This document shows, piece by piece, positions 18,790-28,400 of a stretch of 64,000 bases of DNA. The first letter of the stretch is position 1. Each line of letters opens with the position of its first letter. The translations under genes were made by a program, and so were the position numbers. The DNA is from CAVXJN01 sp963762165 (GTDB taxonomy: Bacteria; Pseudomonadota; Gammaproteobacteria; JASBUN01): the NCBI GenBank assembly GCA_963762165.1, contig CAVXJN010000001.1:372001-436000 (forward strand), given 5' to 3'. The notes beneath the pieces are model-generated. The model saw nothing but the letters and a program-made list of their open reading frames with translations, searched no databases and was not told the DNA's origin.

Positions 18790-20039
18790 CGATCGACCTC
18801 CCCGAAAACGATGTCCTGAGTGCCGATTACCGCAACCACGTCCGCCAGCATGTGGCCGCGCACCATTTCATCCAGCGCCGACAGATGCGCGAAACCCGGC
18901 GCGCGGATCTTTACCCGGTACGGCTTGTTTGCGCCGTCGGAAATCAGATAGACCCCGAATTCTCCTTTCGGGTGTTCGATCGCGGCGTATGCTTCCCCGG
19001 CCGGCACACAGAAACCTTCAGTGAAAAGTTTGAAATGGTGGATCAACGCCTCCATGTCGTCCTTCATCTCTTCACGTTTAGGTGGTGTGATCTTGTGATC
19101 TCCGAGCATCACCGGCCCGGGATTGGCGCGCAGCCATTCGATGCACTGTTGCACAATCCGATTCGACTGCCGCATTTCTTCCATACGCACCAGATAGCGG
19201 TCGTAGCAGTCGCCCTCTTTGCCGATCGGAATGTCGAAATCCATCCGATCATAGACTTCGTAAGGCTGTTTCTTGCGCAGGTCCCATTCAACGCCGGAGC
19301 CGCGCAGCATCGGCCCGGAGAAACCCAACTGCAAAGCCCGCTCCGGAGATACAACCCCGATACCGACCGTTCGCTGTTTCCAGATGCGGTTGTCGGTGAG
19401 CAACGTTTCATACTCGTCGACATAAGTGGGGAAACGTTCAGAGAAGTCCGCCAGGAAATCCAATAGCGAACCACTGCGCGCATCGTTCAAGCGCTCGGCA
19501 TCCTTACGGCTCCGCCAGCGACTTTCTTCATACTGCGGCATGGACTGCGGAAGGTCGCGATAAACGCCGCCGGGGCGATAATAGGTTGCGTGCATGCGGG
19601 CGCCCGAAACCGCCTCGTAGCAATCCATCAGATCTTCGCGCTCGCGAAATGCGTACAAAAACACGGTCATCGCGCCGACGTCGAGTGCGTGGGCGCCGAG
19701 CCATAGCAGGTGATTGAGAATGCGCGTTATCTCGTCGAACAGCACCCGGATGTACTGCGCCCGGATCGGCGCCTGGATTCCCAGTAACTTTTCGATGGCG
19801 AGCACGTAGCCGTGCTCGTTGCACATCATGGACACGTAATCGAGCCGATCCATGTAACCGATACTCTGGTTATAGGGTTTGCTTTCAGCCAGTTTCTCCG
19901 TAGCCCGATGCAGTAGGCCGATGTGCGGATCGGCGCGCACGATCACTTCACCGTCCATCTCCAGCACCAGGCGTAATACGCCATGGGCAGCGGGATGCTG
20001 CGGACCAAAATTGAGGGTCAGATTTCGAAGCTCAGGCAT
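18786..20039 (-). CDS. nuoD: NADH-quinone oxidoreductase subunit D
   Basis: A 417-residue 49-kDa subunit that lines the quinone site. The NFGPQHPAAHGVLR loop with the quinone-binding histidine is present near the N-terminus. The start MPELRNLTLNF overlaps the nuoC stop by eight bases. Here nuoC and nuoD are separate genes, unlike the nuoCD fusion of enterobacteria. Confidence 0.97.
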   Translation of the reverse strand: MPELRNLTLNFGPQHPAAHGVLRLVLEMDGEVIVRADPHIGLLHRATEKLAESKPYNQSIGYMDRLDYVSMMCNEHGYVLAIEKLLGIQAPIRAQYIRVLFDEITRILNHLLWLGAHALDVGAMTVFLYAFREREDLMDCYEAVSGARMHATYYRPGGVYRDLPQSMPQYEESRWRSRKDAERLNDARSGSLLDFLADFSERFPTYVDEYETLLTDNRIWKQRTVGIGVVSPERALQLGFSGPMLRGSGVEWDLRKKQPYEVYDRMDFDIPIGKEGDCYDRYLVRMEEMRQSNRIVQQCIEWLRANPGPVMLGDHKITPPKREEMKDDMEALIHHFKLFTEGFCVPAGEAYAAIEHPKGEFGVYLISDGANKPYRVKIRAPGFAHLSALDEMVRGHMLADVVAVIGTQDIVFGEVDR

Positions 20040-20730
20040 CCGTGGGAGATCCTTCCGGTTCCCGTCCGTCATAACGATGATCGGAACGGATTACCCGCGG
20101 CACCAATACCCGCGGCTCGATGCTCACCGGTTGATAGATCACACGCTGCTTTTCGGGATCGTAGCGCACCTCCACCTGGCCGATCAGCGGGAAATCCTTT
20201 CTGAAGGGATGACCAATGAAACCGTAATCCGTCAGAATCCTGCGCAAGTCGGGATGTCCATTGAACATGATGCCGAAAAGGTCGAACGCCTCTCGTTCAT
20301 ACCAATTGGCCGAACTCCAAACTGGAGTCACCGAATCCAGCGTCGGGAAGTCTTCATCGGCGATGAATGCCCGAATTCGCAAACGGTGATTCAGACTAAC
20401 CGAAAGTAACTGATAAGCGACTGCGAAACGGGCGCCCCCGGCGACAGTGCGCGTGTCAGTGTGGTCGCGATCAACACCGCGACTGAAGCCGGTATCCGTA
20501 GCCGCATCGGTTTTCCATTCCGCGTCTCCGAGCGCGGAATAGTCGACGCCGCACAGATCCATCAGGCATTCGAATTGAAAGTCCGCCTCGTCGCGCAGTG
20601 CGTGGCATATCTCGAGTATGGATCCGGCGTCGACATCCATGCAGATTTCGCCGCGATCCTGGCGAATGGACTCAGCCGCGGCGTTGAAACGCGCGTGCAG
20701 ATTGTCAGCCAGCTTTTGTATGGCAGCCAT
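20032..20730 (-). CDS. nuoC: NADH-quinone oxidoreductase subunit C
   Basis: A 232-residue 30-kDa subunit of the peripheral arm. The family signature WYEREAFDLFGIMFNGHPD is present, followed by GHPFRKDFPL. The start MAAIQKLADN is chosen because the upstream extension overlaps nuoB in another frame and is not protein-like. The Shine-Dalgarno is weak. It lies 19 bases after nuoB. Confidence 0.95.
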   Translation of the reverse strand: MAAIQKLADNLHARFNAAAESIRQDRGEICMDVDAGSILEICHALRDEADFQFECLMDLCGVDYSALGDAEWKTDAATDTGFSRGVDRDHTDTRTVAGGARFAVAYQLLSVSLNHRLRIRAFIADEDFPTLDSVTPVWSSANWYEREAFDLFGIMFNGHPDLRRILTDYGFIGHPFRKDFPLIGQVEVRYDPEKQRVIYQPVSIEPRVLVPRVIRSDHRYDGREPEGSPTDA

Positions 20731-20749
20731 ATGAGGATCTATCCGCGCT

Positions 20750-21226
20750 TCAACGAGCGATGGTGTTGGTACGCCTGATTTTGTTCTGCAGCTGAATAAT
20801 GCCGTAGAGCAGCGCCTCAGCGGTCGGCGGGCAACCGGGAACATAGATGTCGACCGGCACAATACGATCGCAACCGCGAACGACGGAGTATGAGTAGTGA
20901 TAATAGCCGCCGCCATTGGCGCACGAGCCCATGGATATGACCCAACGTGGTTCAGCCATCTGGTCGTACACTTTGCGCAATGCCGGCGCCATTTTGTTGC
21001 ATAGCGTGCCGGCCACGATCATGACATCGGATTGCCGGGGGCTCGGCCGGAACATCACGCCGAACCGGTCCAGGTCGTAACGCGCCGCGCCGGCGTGCAT
21101 CATTTCCACCGCGCAGCATGCGAGCCCGAACGACATCGGCCACATCGAACCCGTACGCGCCCAATTGATGAGCTTATCGGCGCTGGTTGTGACCCAGCCT
21201 TTTTCGAGTACGCCCTCTATTCCCAC
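20750..21226 (-). CDS. nuoB: NADH-quinone oxidoreductase subunit B
   Basis: A 158-residue subunit carrying cluster N2, the final electron donor to quinone. Cysteine ligands lie in GLACCAVEMM, GSCANGGG and VPGCPP. The start is a GTG (MGIEGVLEKGWVTT), which gives the standard family N-terminus and overlaps the end of nuoA by ten bases. Confidence 0.97.
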   Translation of the reverse strand: MGIEGVLEKGWVTTSADKLINWARTGSMWPMSFGLACCAVEMMHAGAARYDLDRFGVMFRPSPRQSDVMIVAGTLCNKMAPALRKVYDQMAEPRWVISMGSCANGGGYYHYSYSVVRGCDRIVPVDIYVPGCPPTAEALLYGIIQLQNKIRRTNTIAR

Positions 21227-21573
21227 TCCAGCGCCCCCTTCTTCCATTCGTAGATAAAGCCGATCACCAGAATGCCCAGAAATACCATCATGGACCAGAA
21301 ACCGAACCAGCCGAGATGATCCAGAACCACTGCCCAGGGGAATAGAAACGCGATTTCCAGATCGAACAGAATGAAAAGAATGGCGACCAGGTAATAGCGT
21401 ACGTCAAAGGTCATGCGCGAATCTTCGAAGGCTTCGAAGCCGCATTCGTAAGGCGAGAGTTTGGCGCTGTCGGGACGATTCGGCGCCAGCACATAGCCGA
21501 CGATCATCGGCACGCTACCGAACAAGATCCCGATTACGATGAAAACCAAAATGGGCAGATAGTTTTCGAGCAT
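21217..21573 (-). CDS. nuoA: NADH-quinone oxidoreductase subunit A
   Basis: A 118-residue membrane subunit with three helices. The conserved PYECGFEAF loop and the acidic LFDLEIAFLFPWA helix are visible. First gene of the 14-gene operon. The start MLENYLPIL is preceded by GGA at about nine bases and gives the family length. Confidence 0.96.
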   Translation of the reverse strand: MLENYLPILVFIVIGILFGSVPMIVGYVLAPNRPDSAKLSPYECGFEAFEDSRMTFDVRYYLVAILFILFDLEIAFLFPWAVVLDHLGWFGFWSMMVFLGILVIGFIYEWKKGALEWE

Positions 21574-21898
21574 CGCGCTTCCATCCCCGCCCCGGCGGCT
21601 CCAACTCGGACACGCCCGAGTCAACCTTATCGTTATCGTTTTATGGCATTAACGCAAAATCACAGAGTGCGAGGCAGTCTAGGCTAGTTCGTTTCAGACT
21701 GTCAAGTTTGCGAAACGGTTAAAATAGTTTAGAAATCAGTAGCTTTTGTGGCTTCTGGGGGCATAAAAACTTTCTGTTTCAAAGGTATCTCCCGGCACGC
21801 GGTAGCCTGCCGGAAAGCACCCGCGGTGGATTCATCGCGGATGCGGTTCGGGCCGGACGGCCCGAACGACGGGATGGTGCAGAAGAATACATCAGATA
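21574..21898. other. leader and spacer between nuoA and tRNA-Leu
   Basis: This 325-bp spacer holds the nuo promoter (listed separately), a GATAACGATAA stretch near 21628 that resembles half of a Fur box, and a perfect 9-bp hairpin at 21846-21867 (GTTCGGGCC/GGCCCGAAC) downstream of tRNA-Leu without a T-run. No gene is recognised. Confidence 0.6.
21676..21705 (-). promoter_or_regulatory. sigma70-type promoter of the nuo operon
   Basis: On the minus strand, a consensus TTGACA (-35) is followed 18 bases later by TAGACT (-10). It lies about 100 bases upstream of the nuoA start, with no better candidate between. Confidence 0.7.
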
Positions 21899-21983
21899 TG
21901 GTGCCGATGGCCGGAGTCGAACCGGCACGGCTTTCGCCACCGCCCCCTCAAGACGGCGTGTCTACCAATTCCACCACATCGGC
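21899..21983 (-). tRNA. tRNA-Leu (anticodon GAG)
   Basis: An 85-nt class II tRNA with long variable arm and encoded CCA. Acceptor GCCGATG pairs with CATCGGC. The anticodon loop TTGAGGG gives GAG, and the T-loop GGTTCGACTCC is intact. Its position between secG and nuoA is typical of gammaproteobacteria. Confidence 0.96.
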
Positions 21984-21999
21984 ATATTGAGCGCGCGCG

Positions 22000-22028
22000 A
22001 TTGTACTACGTTCGCGGGAAATGGTCAG
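22000..22028 (-). promoter_or_regulatory. sigma70-type promoter of tRNA-Leu
   Basis: CTGACC (-35) and TACAAT (-10) are separated by 17 bases on the minus strand. The -10 ends 16 bases before the mature tRNA 5' end. The site lies just past the secG stop codon. Confidence 0.6.
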
Positions 22029-22035
22029 CCGCCGG

Positions 22036-22446
22036 CTATTCTGTCGGCGGTTTCGGGACATCACTGCCGGCGTTGTCCGCCGGCGGCGTCGGAGCTGCCG
22101 GTTGCGTTCCGCTGGGCTTGGTCGGCGCGCCAGGCGCCGGCGCGGTATCAGCGGGCGCACCCGGTATTGCCGGGGTTTGCGGCGTGCTGGGCAGTACCGA
22201 GGAAGACGTGGCCGGGCGGGACGCCATAATCGCCAGCGCCAAACTGACCACGAAGAACAAGGTCGCCAGCACTGCCGTGGCGCGACTCAGAAACGAGGCG
22301 GAACCCCGCGCACCGAACACGCTGCTCGATGAGCCACTGCCGAAGGCAGCTCCTGCGTCGGCGCCTTTCCCGTGCTGCAACAGCACCAGGGCAATCAAAC
22401 CGATCGCCAGCAAAACGTGAAACACCATCAACAACGTGTGCAGCAT
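22036..22446 (-). CDS. secG: protein translocase subunit SecG
   Basis: A 136-residue inner-membrane component of the SecYEG channel. Two hydrophobic helices (about 1-20 and 52-72) flank the conserved GKGADAGAAFGSGSSSSVFGARG loop (quoted here in parts: GKGADAGAAFG and SVFGARGSASFLSR). The C-terminal 60 residues form a Pro/Ala-rich tail, longer than in many orthologues. It lies 15 bases after tpiA. Confidence 0.95.
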   Translation of the reverse strand: MLHTLLMVFHVLLAIGLIALVLLQHGKGADAGAAFGSGSSSSVFGARGSASFLSRATAVLATLFFVVSLALAIMASRPATSSSVLPSTPQTPAIPGAPADTAPAPGAPTKPSGTQPAAPTPPADNAGSDVPKPPTE

Positions 22447-22461
22447 CAGCTAAGTCCAGTT

Positions 22462-23214
22462 TCAGTCAGCAGCCTGGCAGATCGCCAGGAACTCTTCAGC
22501 CTGTAACGACGCGCCGCCGATGAGGCCGCCATCGATATCGGGCTGCGAAAACAACTCGGCGGCATTGGCGCCTTTAACGCTGCCGCCATATTGAATGATC
22601 AGGTTTTCAGCCACACCGGCGTCGTGCTTGGCCAGCATGGCGCGGATGAACCCATGCACTTCCTGCGCTTGGGCCGGGCTGGCGGTCTTACCGGTGCCGA
22701 TCGCCCAAACCGGCTCGTATGCGACCACGGCGTCGGCGAAGGCAGCGATGCCCTCCAGTTCCAGCACCGCGTCGAGTTGCCTTTCCACCACCTGCTCGGT
22801 CGTGCCGGCTTCCCGCTCTTCCAACAACTCGCCAACACAGAGAATGGGAATCAGGCCGTTGCGACGCGCGGCGGCAAAGCGGCGCGCGACCAAGTCGTCC
22901 GATTCAGCATACAGGCTGCGACGCTCGGAATGGCCGACGATGGCATACCGGCAACCGAATTCCTTCAGCATCGAGCCGGCGATTTCACCGGTATAAGCAC
23001 CGCTGTCCTGATCGCAGACATTTTGGCCACCGACGGCAATGCGCGTGCCCTCTGCCATGCGCACCACTTCCGGGATGTACACGGCGGGCGGACACACCGC
23101 CACTCCGGCCGAACGCACCGAGTCCAGTCCTTGCTTGATGTCGTCCATCAGGCTGCGGACACTGTCCAAGGATCCGTTCATCTTCCAGTTGCCGGCGACC
23201 AGTGTTCCGCGCAT
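22462..23214 (-). CDS. tpiA: triosephosphate isomerase
   Basis: A 250-residue glycolytic TIM-barrel enzyme interconverting dihydroxyacetone phosphate and glyceraldehyde 3-phosphate. Visible active-site residues: the Asn and Lys in GNWKMNG, the catalytic His in VGHSERR and the catalytic Glu in AYEPVWAIGTG. The start MRGTLVAGNWKMN has GGGAGAAG upstream; a 16-codon extension exists but is unlikely. It is placed between glmM and secG. Confidence 0.97.
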   Translation of the reverse strand: MRGTLVAGNWKMNGSLDSVRSLMDDIKQGLDSVRSAGVAVCPPAVYIPEVVRMAEGTRIAVGGQNVCDQDSGAYTGEIAGSMLKEFGCRYAIVGHSERRSLYAESDDLVARRFAAARRNGLIPILCVGELLEEREAGTTEQVVERQLDAVLELEGIAAFADAVVAYEPVWAIGTGKTASPAQAQEVHGFIRAMLAKHDAGVAENLIIQYGGSVKGANAAELFSQPDIDGGLIGGASLQAEEFLAICQAAD

Positions 23215-23293
23215 GTCTTCTCCCGGTTGGTGTTTCGTTGGAAAGTCAAAAAATGACGGCAAGCTTACCGGCGCCGCGCAGTGAAATCAATGA

Positions 23294-24649
23294 TTACAGG
23301 CTCTTGGCGTCAACTGCGTGACGTACCGCATCGGCAAGCCGCTGCGCCAGCAGGTTGACTTCCTTGCCATCCTGGCCCTCGACCATGACCCGCACCAGCG
23401 GCTCCGTACCGGACAGACGCAACAGGACGCGGCCACGATCGGCCAAGGAGGACTCCGCATCGTGCACCGCGGACGAAATGGACGCATTCGAATCCAGATC
23501 GAGCCGCTCCGGCAGCGGCACGTTGACCAGGCACTGGGGATACTTCTGCATGCCGTTCTTCAACTCCTGCAAACTGCGCCCGCTGGCAACCATCGCCGCC
23601 AATACCTGCAGTGCCGATACCGTGCCATCCCCGGTACTGGTGCGATCGAGACAAATAATGTGTCCCGAGCCTTCGCCGCCGAGCATCGATCCGTGGACCT
23701 GAAGCAGTTCCATCACGTAGCGGTCGCCGACCCGCGCCCGCACGAATCCGAGCCCGAGCTTGGAGAGTGCGTGTTCAAGGCCGAGGTTGCTCATCAGAGT
23801 GCCCACTACCGGGCCGCGTAGCTGGCCAGCAGCGTGCCGCTCGCTGGCAATGACGTACAGCAGCTCGTCGCCGTCCACCAGTTCGCCGGCATGATCCACC
23901 ATAATCACACGGTCGCCGTCGCCGTCGAGCGCGATGCCGGCGTGCGCGCCGTGCTCCAGCACGGCCTGCTGCAGCCGCGCCGGGCTGGTCGATCCGCAGT
24001 CACGATTGATATTGAGTCCGTCGGGCTCGGTGCCGATGCGAATCACATCCGCACCCAGTTCCTCGAATACGTCCGGGCTGACGTGGTAGGTGGCGCCGTT
24101 GGCGCAATCGACCACCAGTTTCATGCCATCGAGACTCATGCCCATGGGGATGGTGCTTTTGCAGAATTCGATGTAACGACCGGGGGCGTCTTCCACTCGC
24201 CACGCTTTTCCCAACGCGGCCGACTCCACGGTTTCCATCGGTCGGTCCAACTCGGCTTCGATCTCCAGCTCCACGGCATCGGCGAGCTTGGTACCGTCGC
24301 CGGCGAAAAATTTAATGCCGTTATCTGCGTGTGGGTTATGGGAGGCGCTGATCACGATCCCAGCGTCGGCGCGGAAAGTGCGGGTAAGGTAGGCGATGGC
24401 GGGCGTCGGCATCGGGCCGAGCAGATGCACGTCCACGCCAGCGGCGGACAATCCAGCCTCAAGCGCCGACTCGAGCATATAACCGGAGATCCGCGTGTCC
24501 TTGCCGATCAACACCTTGCCACCATCACCGGCGCGGCGCCCCAACACCCGGCCGGCTGCCCAGCCGAGCTTGAGCATGAACTCCGCCGTTACCGGCGGTT
24601 GTCCCACCCGTCCGCGAATACCGTCCGTGCCGAAATACTTACGATCCAT
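23294..24649 (-). CDS. glmM: phosphoglucosamine mutase
   Basis: A 451-residue enzyme converting glucosamine 6-phosphate to glucosamine 1-phosphate for peptidoglycan and LPS precursors. N-terminal FGTDGIRG, phosphoserine loop ISASHNPHADNGIKFF, metal-binding DGDGDR and the sugar-binding GEGSGHI are all present. It follows folP, as in many proteobacteria. Confidence 0.97.
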   Translation of the reverse strand: MDRKYFGTDGIRGRVGQPPVTAEFMLKLGWAAGRVLGRRAGDGGKVLIGKDTRISGYMLESALEAGLSAAGVDVHLLGPMPTPAIAYLTRTFRADAGIVISASHNPHADNGIKFFAGDGTKLADAVELEIEAELDRPMETVESAALGKAWRVEDAPGRYIEFCKSTIPMGMSLDGMKLVVDCANGATYHVSPDVFEELGADVIRIGTEPDGLNINRDCGSTSPARLQQAVLEHGAHAGIALDGDGDRVIMVDHAGELVDGDELLYVIASERHAAGQLRGPVVGTLMSNLGLEHALSKLGLGFVRARVGDRYVMELLQVHGSMLGGEGSGHIICLDRTSTGDGTVSALQVLAAMVASGRSLQELKNGMQKYPQCLVNVPLPERLDLDSNASISSAVHDAESSLADRGRVLLRLSGTEPLVRVMVEGQDGKEVNLLAQRLADAVRHAVDAKSL

Positions 24650-24710
24650 TGCACCCTCTGTTCATATGAAGCGCCCGACCGCCAAGGATACCCGATTTGG
24701 CATGCCGGAA

Positions 24711-25550
24711 TCACGGCGCATCGCGCATGGCGTCCACGACGCGCACCGCATCGACCGTCGCCCGGACATCATGGCAGCGAATGATGCGCGCTCCCTGTTG
24801 GGCCGCGATTACCGCTGCCGCGACACTGCCGTAGACACGCGCTTCGACGGGCGCATCGAGGATGGTGCCGATCATGCTTTTGCGCGAGATCCCCACCAAT
24901 AGAGGCAAGCCGAGTTCCCGCAATTCCCCCAAGCGCCGCAACAGCGTCAGATTGTGCGGCAACGATTTGCCGAATCCGAAACCCGGGTCCAGTAGCAAGC
25001 GCGCGCGGTCGATCCCGGCGTTCTCACACGCAGCCGCACGTTCGGCCAGGAAATCCAGCACTGCCCTCGCCACATCATCGTATTGCGGCGCCTCCTGCAT
25101 GGTCCTGGGTTCGCCGCGCATGTGCATCAGACATACAGCGGCATTCGAAGCAGCCGCGGCATCGAGCGCGCCGTCCTCGCGCAACGCCCGTACATCGTTG
25201 ATCAGTCCGGCACCCGCAGCGACAGCCGCGCGCATTACTTGCGGTTTGCTGGTATCGATGGAAATGACGGTGCCCGGAAGCGCCCGCGCGAGTGCTTCAA
25301 TCACCGGCACGACACGTTGCAGTTCTGCGGCGGCGTCCACGGGTTCAGCCCCCGGGCGCGTGGATTCACCGCCGACGTCGATGATACTGGCGCCCTCGTC
25401 GACCATCCGGCCGGCGTGTTCCAAGGCCCGCTCGGGATCAACGAATTTTCCGCCGTCGGAAAACGAATCCGGCGTGACATTCAAGACCCCCATGACGTGG
25501 GTACGATTCAGATCCAGCGTCAAGGCACCGCAGAGGAGCGCGTGGTTCAT
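24711..25550 (-). CDS. folP: dihydropteroate synthase
   Basis: A 279-residue TIM-barrel enzyme joining 6-hydroxymethyl-dihydropterin pyrophosphate with p-aminobenzoate in folate synthesis. Signatures: MGVLNVTPDSFSDGG, DVGGESTRPGA and the C-terminal RCHDV region. The start MNHALLCGALTLDLNR gives the usual length. The open frame extends 63 codons upstream with basic, non-conserved residues. Confidence 0.95.
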   Translation of the reverse strand: MNHALLCGALTLDLNRTHVMGVLNVTPDSFSDGGKFVDPERALEHAGRMVDEGASIIDVGGESTRPGAEPVDAAAELQRVVPVIEALARALPGTVISIDTSKPQVMRAAVAAGAGLINDVRALREDGALDAAAASNAAVCLMHMRGEPRTMQEAPQYDDVARAVLDFLAERAAACENAGIDRARLLLDPGFGFGKSLPHNLTLLRRLGELRELGLPLLVGISRKSMIGTILDAPVEARVYGSVAAAVIAAQQGARIIRCHDVRATVDAVRVVDAMRDAP

Positions 25551-25592
25551 AGACTCAGTACGAAGGTTCGGAAACGATTGCCGCAAATGCAA

Positions 25593-25614
25593 AGCGGCGG
25601 GAATTCCCGCCGCT
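25593..25614 (-). terminator. hairpin between ftsH and folP
   Basis: A perfect palindrome: 9-bp stem AGCGGCGGG/CCCGCCGCT with AATT loop, 22 bases past the ftsH stop. On the minus strand it is followed by TTTGCATTTG, only a weak T-tract, so it may be a partial terminator or processing site rather than a full stop. Confidence 0.5.
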
Positions 25615-25636
25615 CGCTCGGTACGACACCGTCCTT

Positions 25637-27562
25637 TTAGTGCTCGCTGGCCGGGCCACCGATCGGACCCTGGTCGGCACCCTTGCCATCGGTCACGGGC
25701 GCACTGCCGCCCCGCGGCGGCTGCTGGTCGTCGGTCCATTCGGCCGGCGGCCGCGGAGGTCTGCCTTCCATGATGTCTTTGATCTGATCCGCATCGACTG
25801 TTTCGTAACGGATCAGCGCTTGCGCCATGATTTCCAACTTGTCGTTGTTCTCCTCGAGAATACGGCGTGCACGGGCATAAGTCGTATCGATGATGTGGCG
25901 AACCTCTTCATCGATCTGCCGTGCCGTACCGTCGGAAATGTTCTTGTGTTGCGTCACGGTGTGACCCAGGAACACCTCGCCGTCTTCTTCGCCATAGGCC
26001 AAGGGACCGAGTTTGTCCGACAGTCCCCATTTGGTGACCATGTTGCGCGCAATGTCGGTAGCGCGTTTGATGTCATTCTGCGCGCCGGTCGTGACCCGGT
26101 CATTGCCGAAGATCAGTTCTTCCGCGATACGGCCGCCGAACAGACTGCACAATGAACTTTCCAACCTGCGCTTGCTGTAACTGTAGCGGTCTTCCTCGGG
26201 CAGGAACATGGTCACGCCAAGCGCCCGCCCGCGGGGAATGATCGACACTTTGTAAACCGGGTCGTGATCCGGAACGCTGAGCCCGACGATGGCGTGGCCC
26301 GCTTCATGGTACGCCGTGAGCTTTTTCTCTTCCTCGCTCATGACCATGGACTTGCGCTCGGCGCCCATCATGATCTTGTCCTTGGCGCGCTCGAAATCGT
26401 CCTGGGTCACCAGCCGCTTGTTGGCGCGGGCCGCAAACAACGCTGCCTCGTTCACCAGATTGGCCAGATCGGCCCCGGAGAATCCCGGCGTACCACGGGC
26501 GATGACCACAGGGTTGACGTTGTCGCCCAACGGCACCTTACGCATGTGCACGCGCAGAATCTGCTCGCGGCCGCGCACGTCCGGCAACGGCACGACCACC
26601 TGACGATCGAAACGGCCAGGCCGCAACAGCGCGGGATCGAGCACATCAGGACGGTTGGTCGCGGCAATTACGATCACGCCTTCATTGCCTTCGAATCCAT
26701 CCATTTCCACCAGCAACTGGTTCAGTGTCTGCTCGCGCTCGTCATGTCCGCCACCGAGACCGGCGCCACGATGACGGCCGACGGCGTCGATTTCGTCGAT
26801 GAAAATGATGCAAGGGGCGTGCTTCTTGGCCTGCTCGAACATGTCACGGACGCGCGATGCGCCCACGCCCACAAACATTTCGACGAAATCGGAACCGGAA
26901 ATCGTGAAAAACGGCACCTTGGCTTCGCCGGCAATGGCTTTGGCCAAAAGCGTTTTGCCGGTTCCGGGCGAACCCACCATGAGCACGCCGCGGGGAATCT
27001 TGCCGCCGAGTTTCTGAAACTTACCGGGGTCGCGCAGGAATTCGACCAATTCGCCGACTTCTTCCTTAGCTTCGTCGACACCCGCCACGTCAGTGAAAGT
27101 GACCTTGACCTGATCTTCTCCCAACATGCGGGCACGGCTCTTGCCGAAGGACATGGCGCCACGGCCGCCGGCGCCGCCCTGCATCTGGCGCATGAAGAAG
27201 ATCCAGACACCGATCAGGAGCAACATCGGGAACCAGGAGATGAAGATCTGGGCCCAGATGGATTGCTTATCGGGAGCAGCGGCATTGATCTCGACGTTGT
27301 TGTCGAGCAGATCCTTCATCATGCCTTGTGCGTCGCCCGGCGGCGTGAACGTGACGAATCGCTCGCCGCTGGCGCGCTGTCCGGTGATGGTACGGCCGTC
27401 GATCTTCACGCCCTTGACGTTGCCGTTACGCACCTGCTCGAGGAACTGGCTGTAGGGAATGGTGCTCGAAGGCTGCGAACTGGGTCCGAAGCTGTTGAAC
27501 ACAGACATCAGGATCACCGCAATGATGATCCAAAGGATTAAATTCTTCGCCATGTCGTTCAA
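25637..27562 (-). CDS. ftsH: ATP-dependent zinc metalloprotease FtsH
   Basis: A 641-residue membrane-anchored AAA+ protease that degrades misfolded membrane proteins and regulators. Two N-terminal helices (about 5-22 and 100-118) flank a periplasmic domain. Walker A is GSPGTGKT, Walker B IFIDEIDAVG, and the zinc site HEAGH lies near residue 417. The start is read as TTG (MNDMAKNLILW) with GAGG seven bases upstream; an ATG three codons later is an alternative. The C-terminal tail is Pro/Gly-rich. Confidence 0.97.
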   Translation of the reverse strand: MNDMAKNLILWIIIAVILMSVFNSFGPSSQPSSTIPYSQFLEQVRNGNVKGVKIDGRTITGQRASGERFVTFTPPGDAQGMMKDLLDNNVEINAAAPDKQSIWAQIFISWFPMLLLIGVWIFFMRQMQGGAGGRGAMSFGKSRARMLGEDQVKVTFTDVAGVDEAKEEVGELVEFLRDPGKFQKLGGKIPRGVLMVGSPGTGKTLLAKAIAGEAKVPFFTISGSDFVEMFVGVGASRVRDMFEQAKKHAPCIIFIDEIDAVGRHRGAGLGGGHDEREQTLNQLLVEMDGFEGNEGVIVIAATNRPDVLDPALLRPGRFDRQVVVPLPDVRGREQILRVHMRKVPLGDNVNPVVIARGTPGFSGADLANLVNEAALFAARANKRLVTQDDFERAKDKIMMGAERKSMVMSEEEKKLTAYHEAGHAIVGLSVPDHDPVYKVSIIPRGRALGVTMFLPEEDRYSYSKRRLESSLCSLFGGRIAEELIFGNDRVTTGAQNDIKRATDIARNMVTKWGLSDKLGPLAYGEEDGEVFLGHTVTQHKNISDGTARQIDEEVRHIIDTTYARARRILEENNDKLEIMAQALIRYETVDADQIKDIMEGRPPRPPAEWTDDQQPPRGGSAPVTDGKGADQGPIGGPASEH

Positions 27563-27653
27563 GGCATATACCTCGTTTGCACCTGGTGCCAGCGTTCAAA
27601 GCCAGCCGGTTTTATACGGCAAACGCGCCGTAAGACAATTACTTAAAACCTTA

Positions 27654-28275
27654 CTACAGAACCCTGTCACGGGCCAGCGCATACACTTCCCGCGACCGCG
27701 CCCGCGACGCCTTGGGCTTGCGGAACAAGACCTTGCGGTAACGCCCGCGCAGTTGCCGGGAAAACTCATCGAACCCGGCGCCTTGAAACACTTTCACCAG
27801 CAAATCCCCACCCGGTCTGAGGACCTCGTCGGCCAATTCCAGCGCCAATTCCGCCAAGTGCATTGCGCGCGGCTGATCGACGGCGTGCATACCAGCTGAT
27901 ATTGGGCGCCATATCCGACATTACAAGGTCTACCGGCCGGCCGCCCAGGGCAGCGCGCAATCGCGCCAATACATCCGCCTCGCGGAAATCGCCCTGCAGT
28001 ATTGTCGTACCCGGTATCGGCTCCATGGGAAGAATATCAAGCGCGAATACGTAACCGGCGTCAGCCACCGCTTTCACGGCATACTCGGACCAACTGCCCG
28101 GTGCCGCGCCGAGATCGACCACGACCATACCCGGGCTCAGGATACGGTCTTTTTCCTGAATCTCGATCAGCTTGTAGATCGCGCGGCCGCGATGGCCCTC
28201 TTTCTGCGCCCGCTGCACATAGGGATCGTCGAAGTGCTCCTTGAGCCAGCGACGGCTGCTTTTGCTACGCGCCAT
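27654..28275 (-). pseudogene. rlmE: 23S rRNA 2'-O-methyltransferase RlmE, frameshifted
   Basis: RlmE (FtsJ) methylates U2552 of 23S rRNA. The N-terminal frame (28275 down to about 27895) shows SAM-binding VVVDLGAAPGSWSEYAV and the catalytic MSDMAPNISG region. Then the reading frame breaks. The remainder continues in a second frame with HAVDQPRAMHLAELALEL and VKVFQGAGFDEF up to SRARSREVYALA. One extra base at about 27894 explains the break; without it the product would be about 206 residues, the family norm. It may be an error or a real mutation. The start is MARSKSSRRWL. Confidence 0.88.
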
Positions 28276-28400
28276 TGCCAGCACCCACGGCCGCGACGCG
28301 TTCGCGGGATTGCCGCGCGGCCATGCTCACGCGTGCCGCACCGGCTCGCGACGGCCATGCTACACTTGCCGCCCTTTCGACCCATCCAGATTCGGAAGCC

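Noticed and set aside
21620..21645. Second Fur box upstream of nuoA
   Set aside because: GATAACGATAA matches only the left half of the consensus (about 12 of 19 overall); too weak to list as a site.
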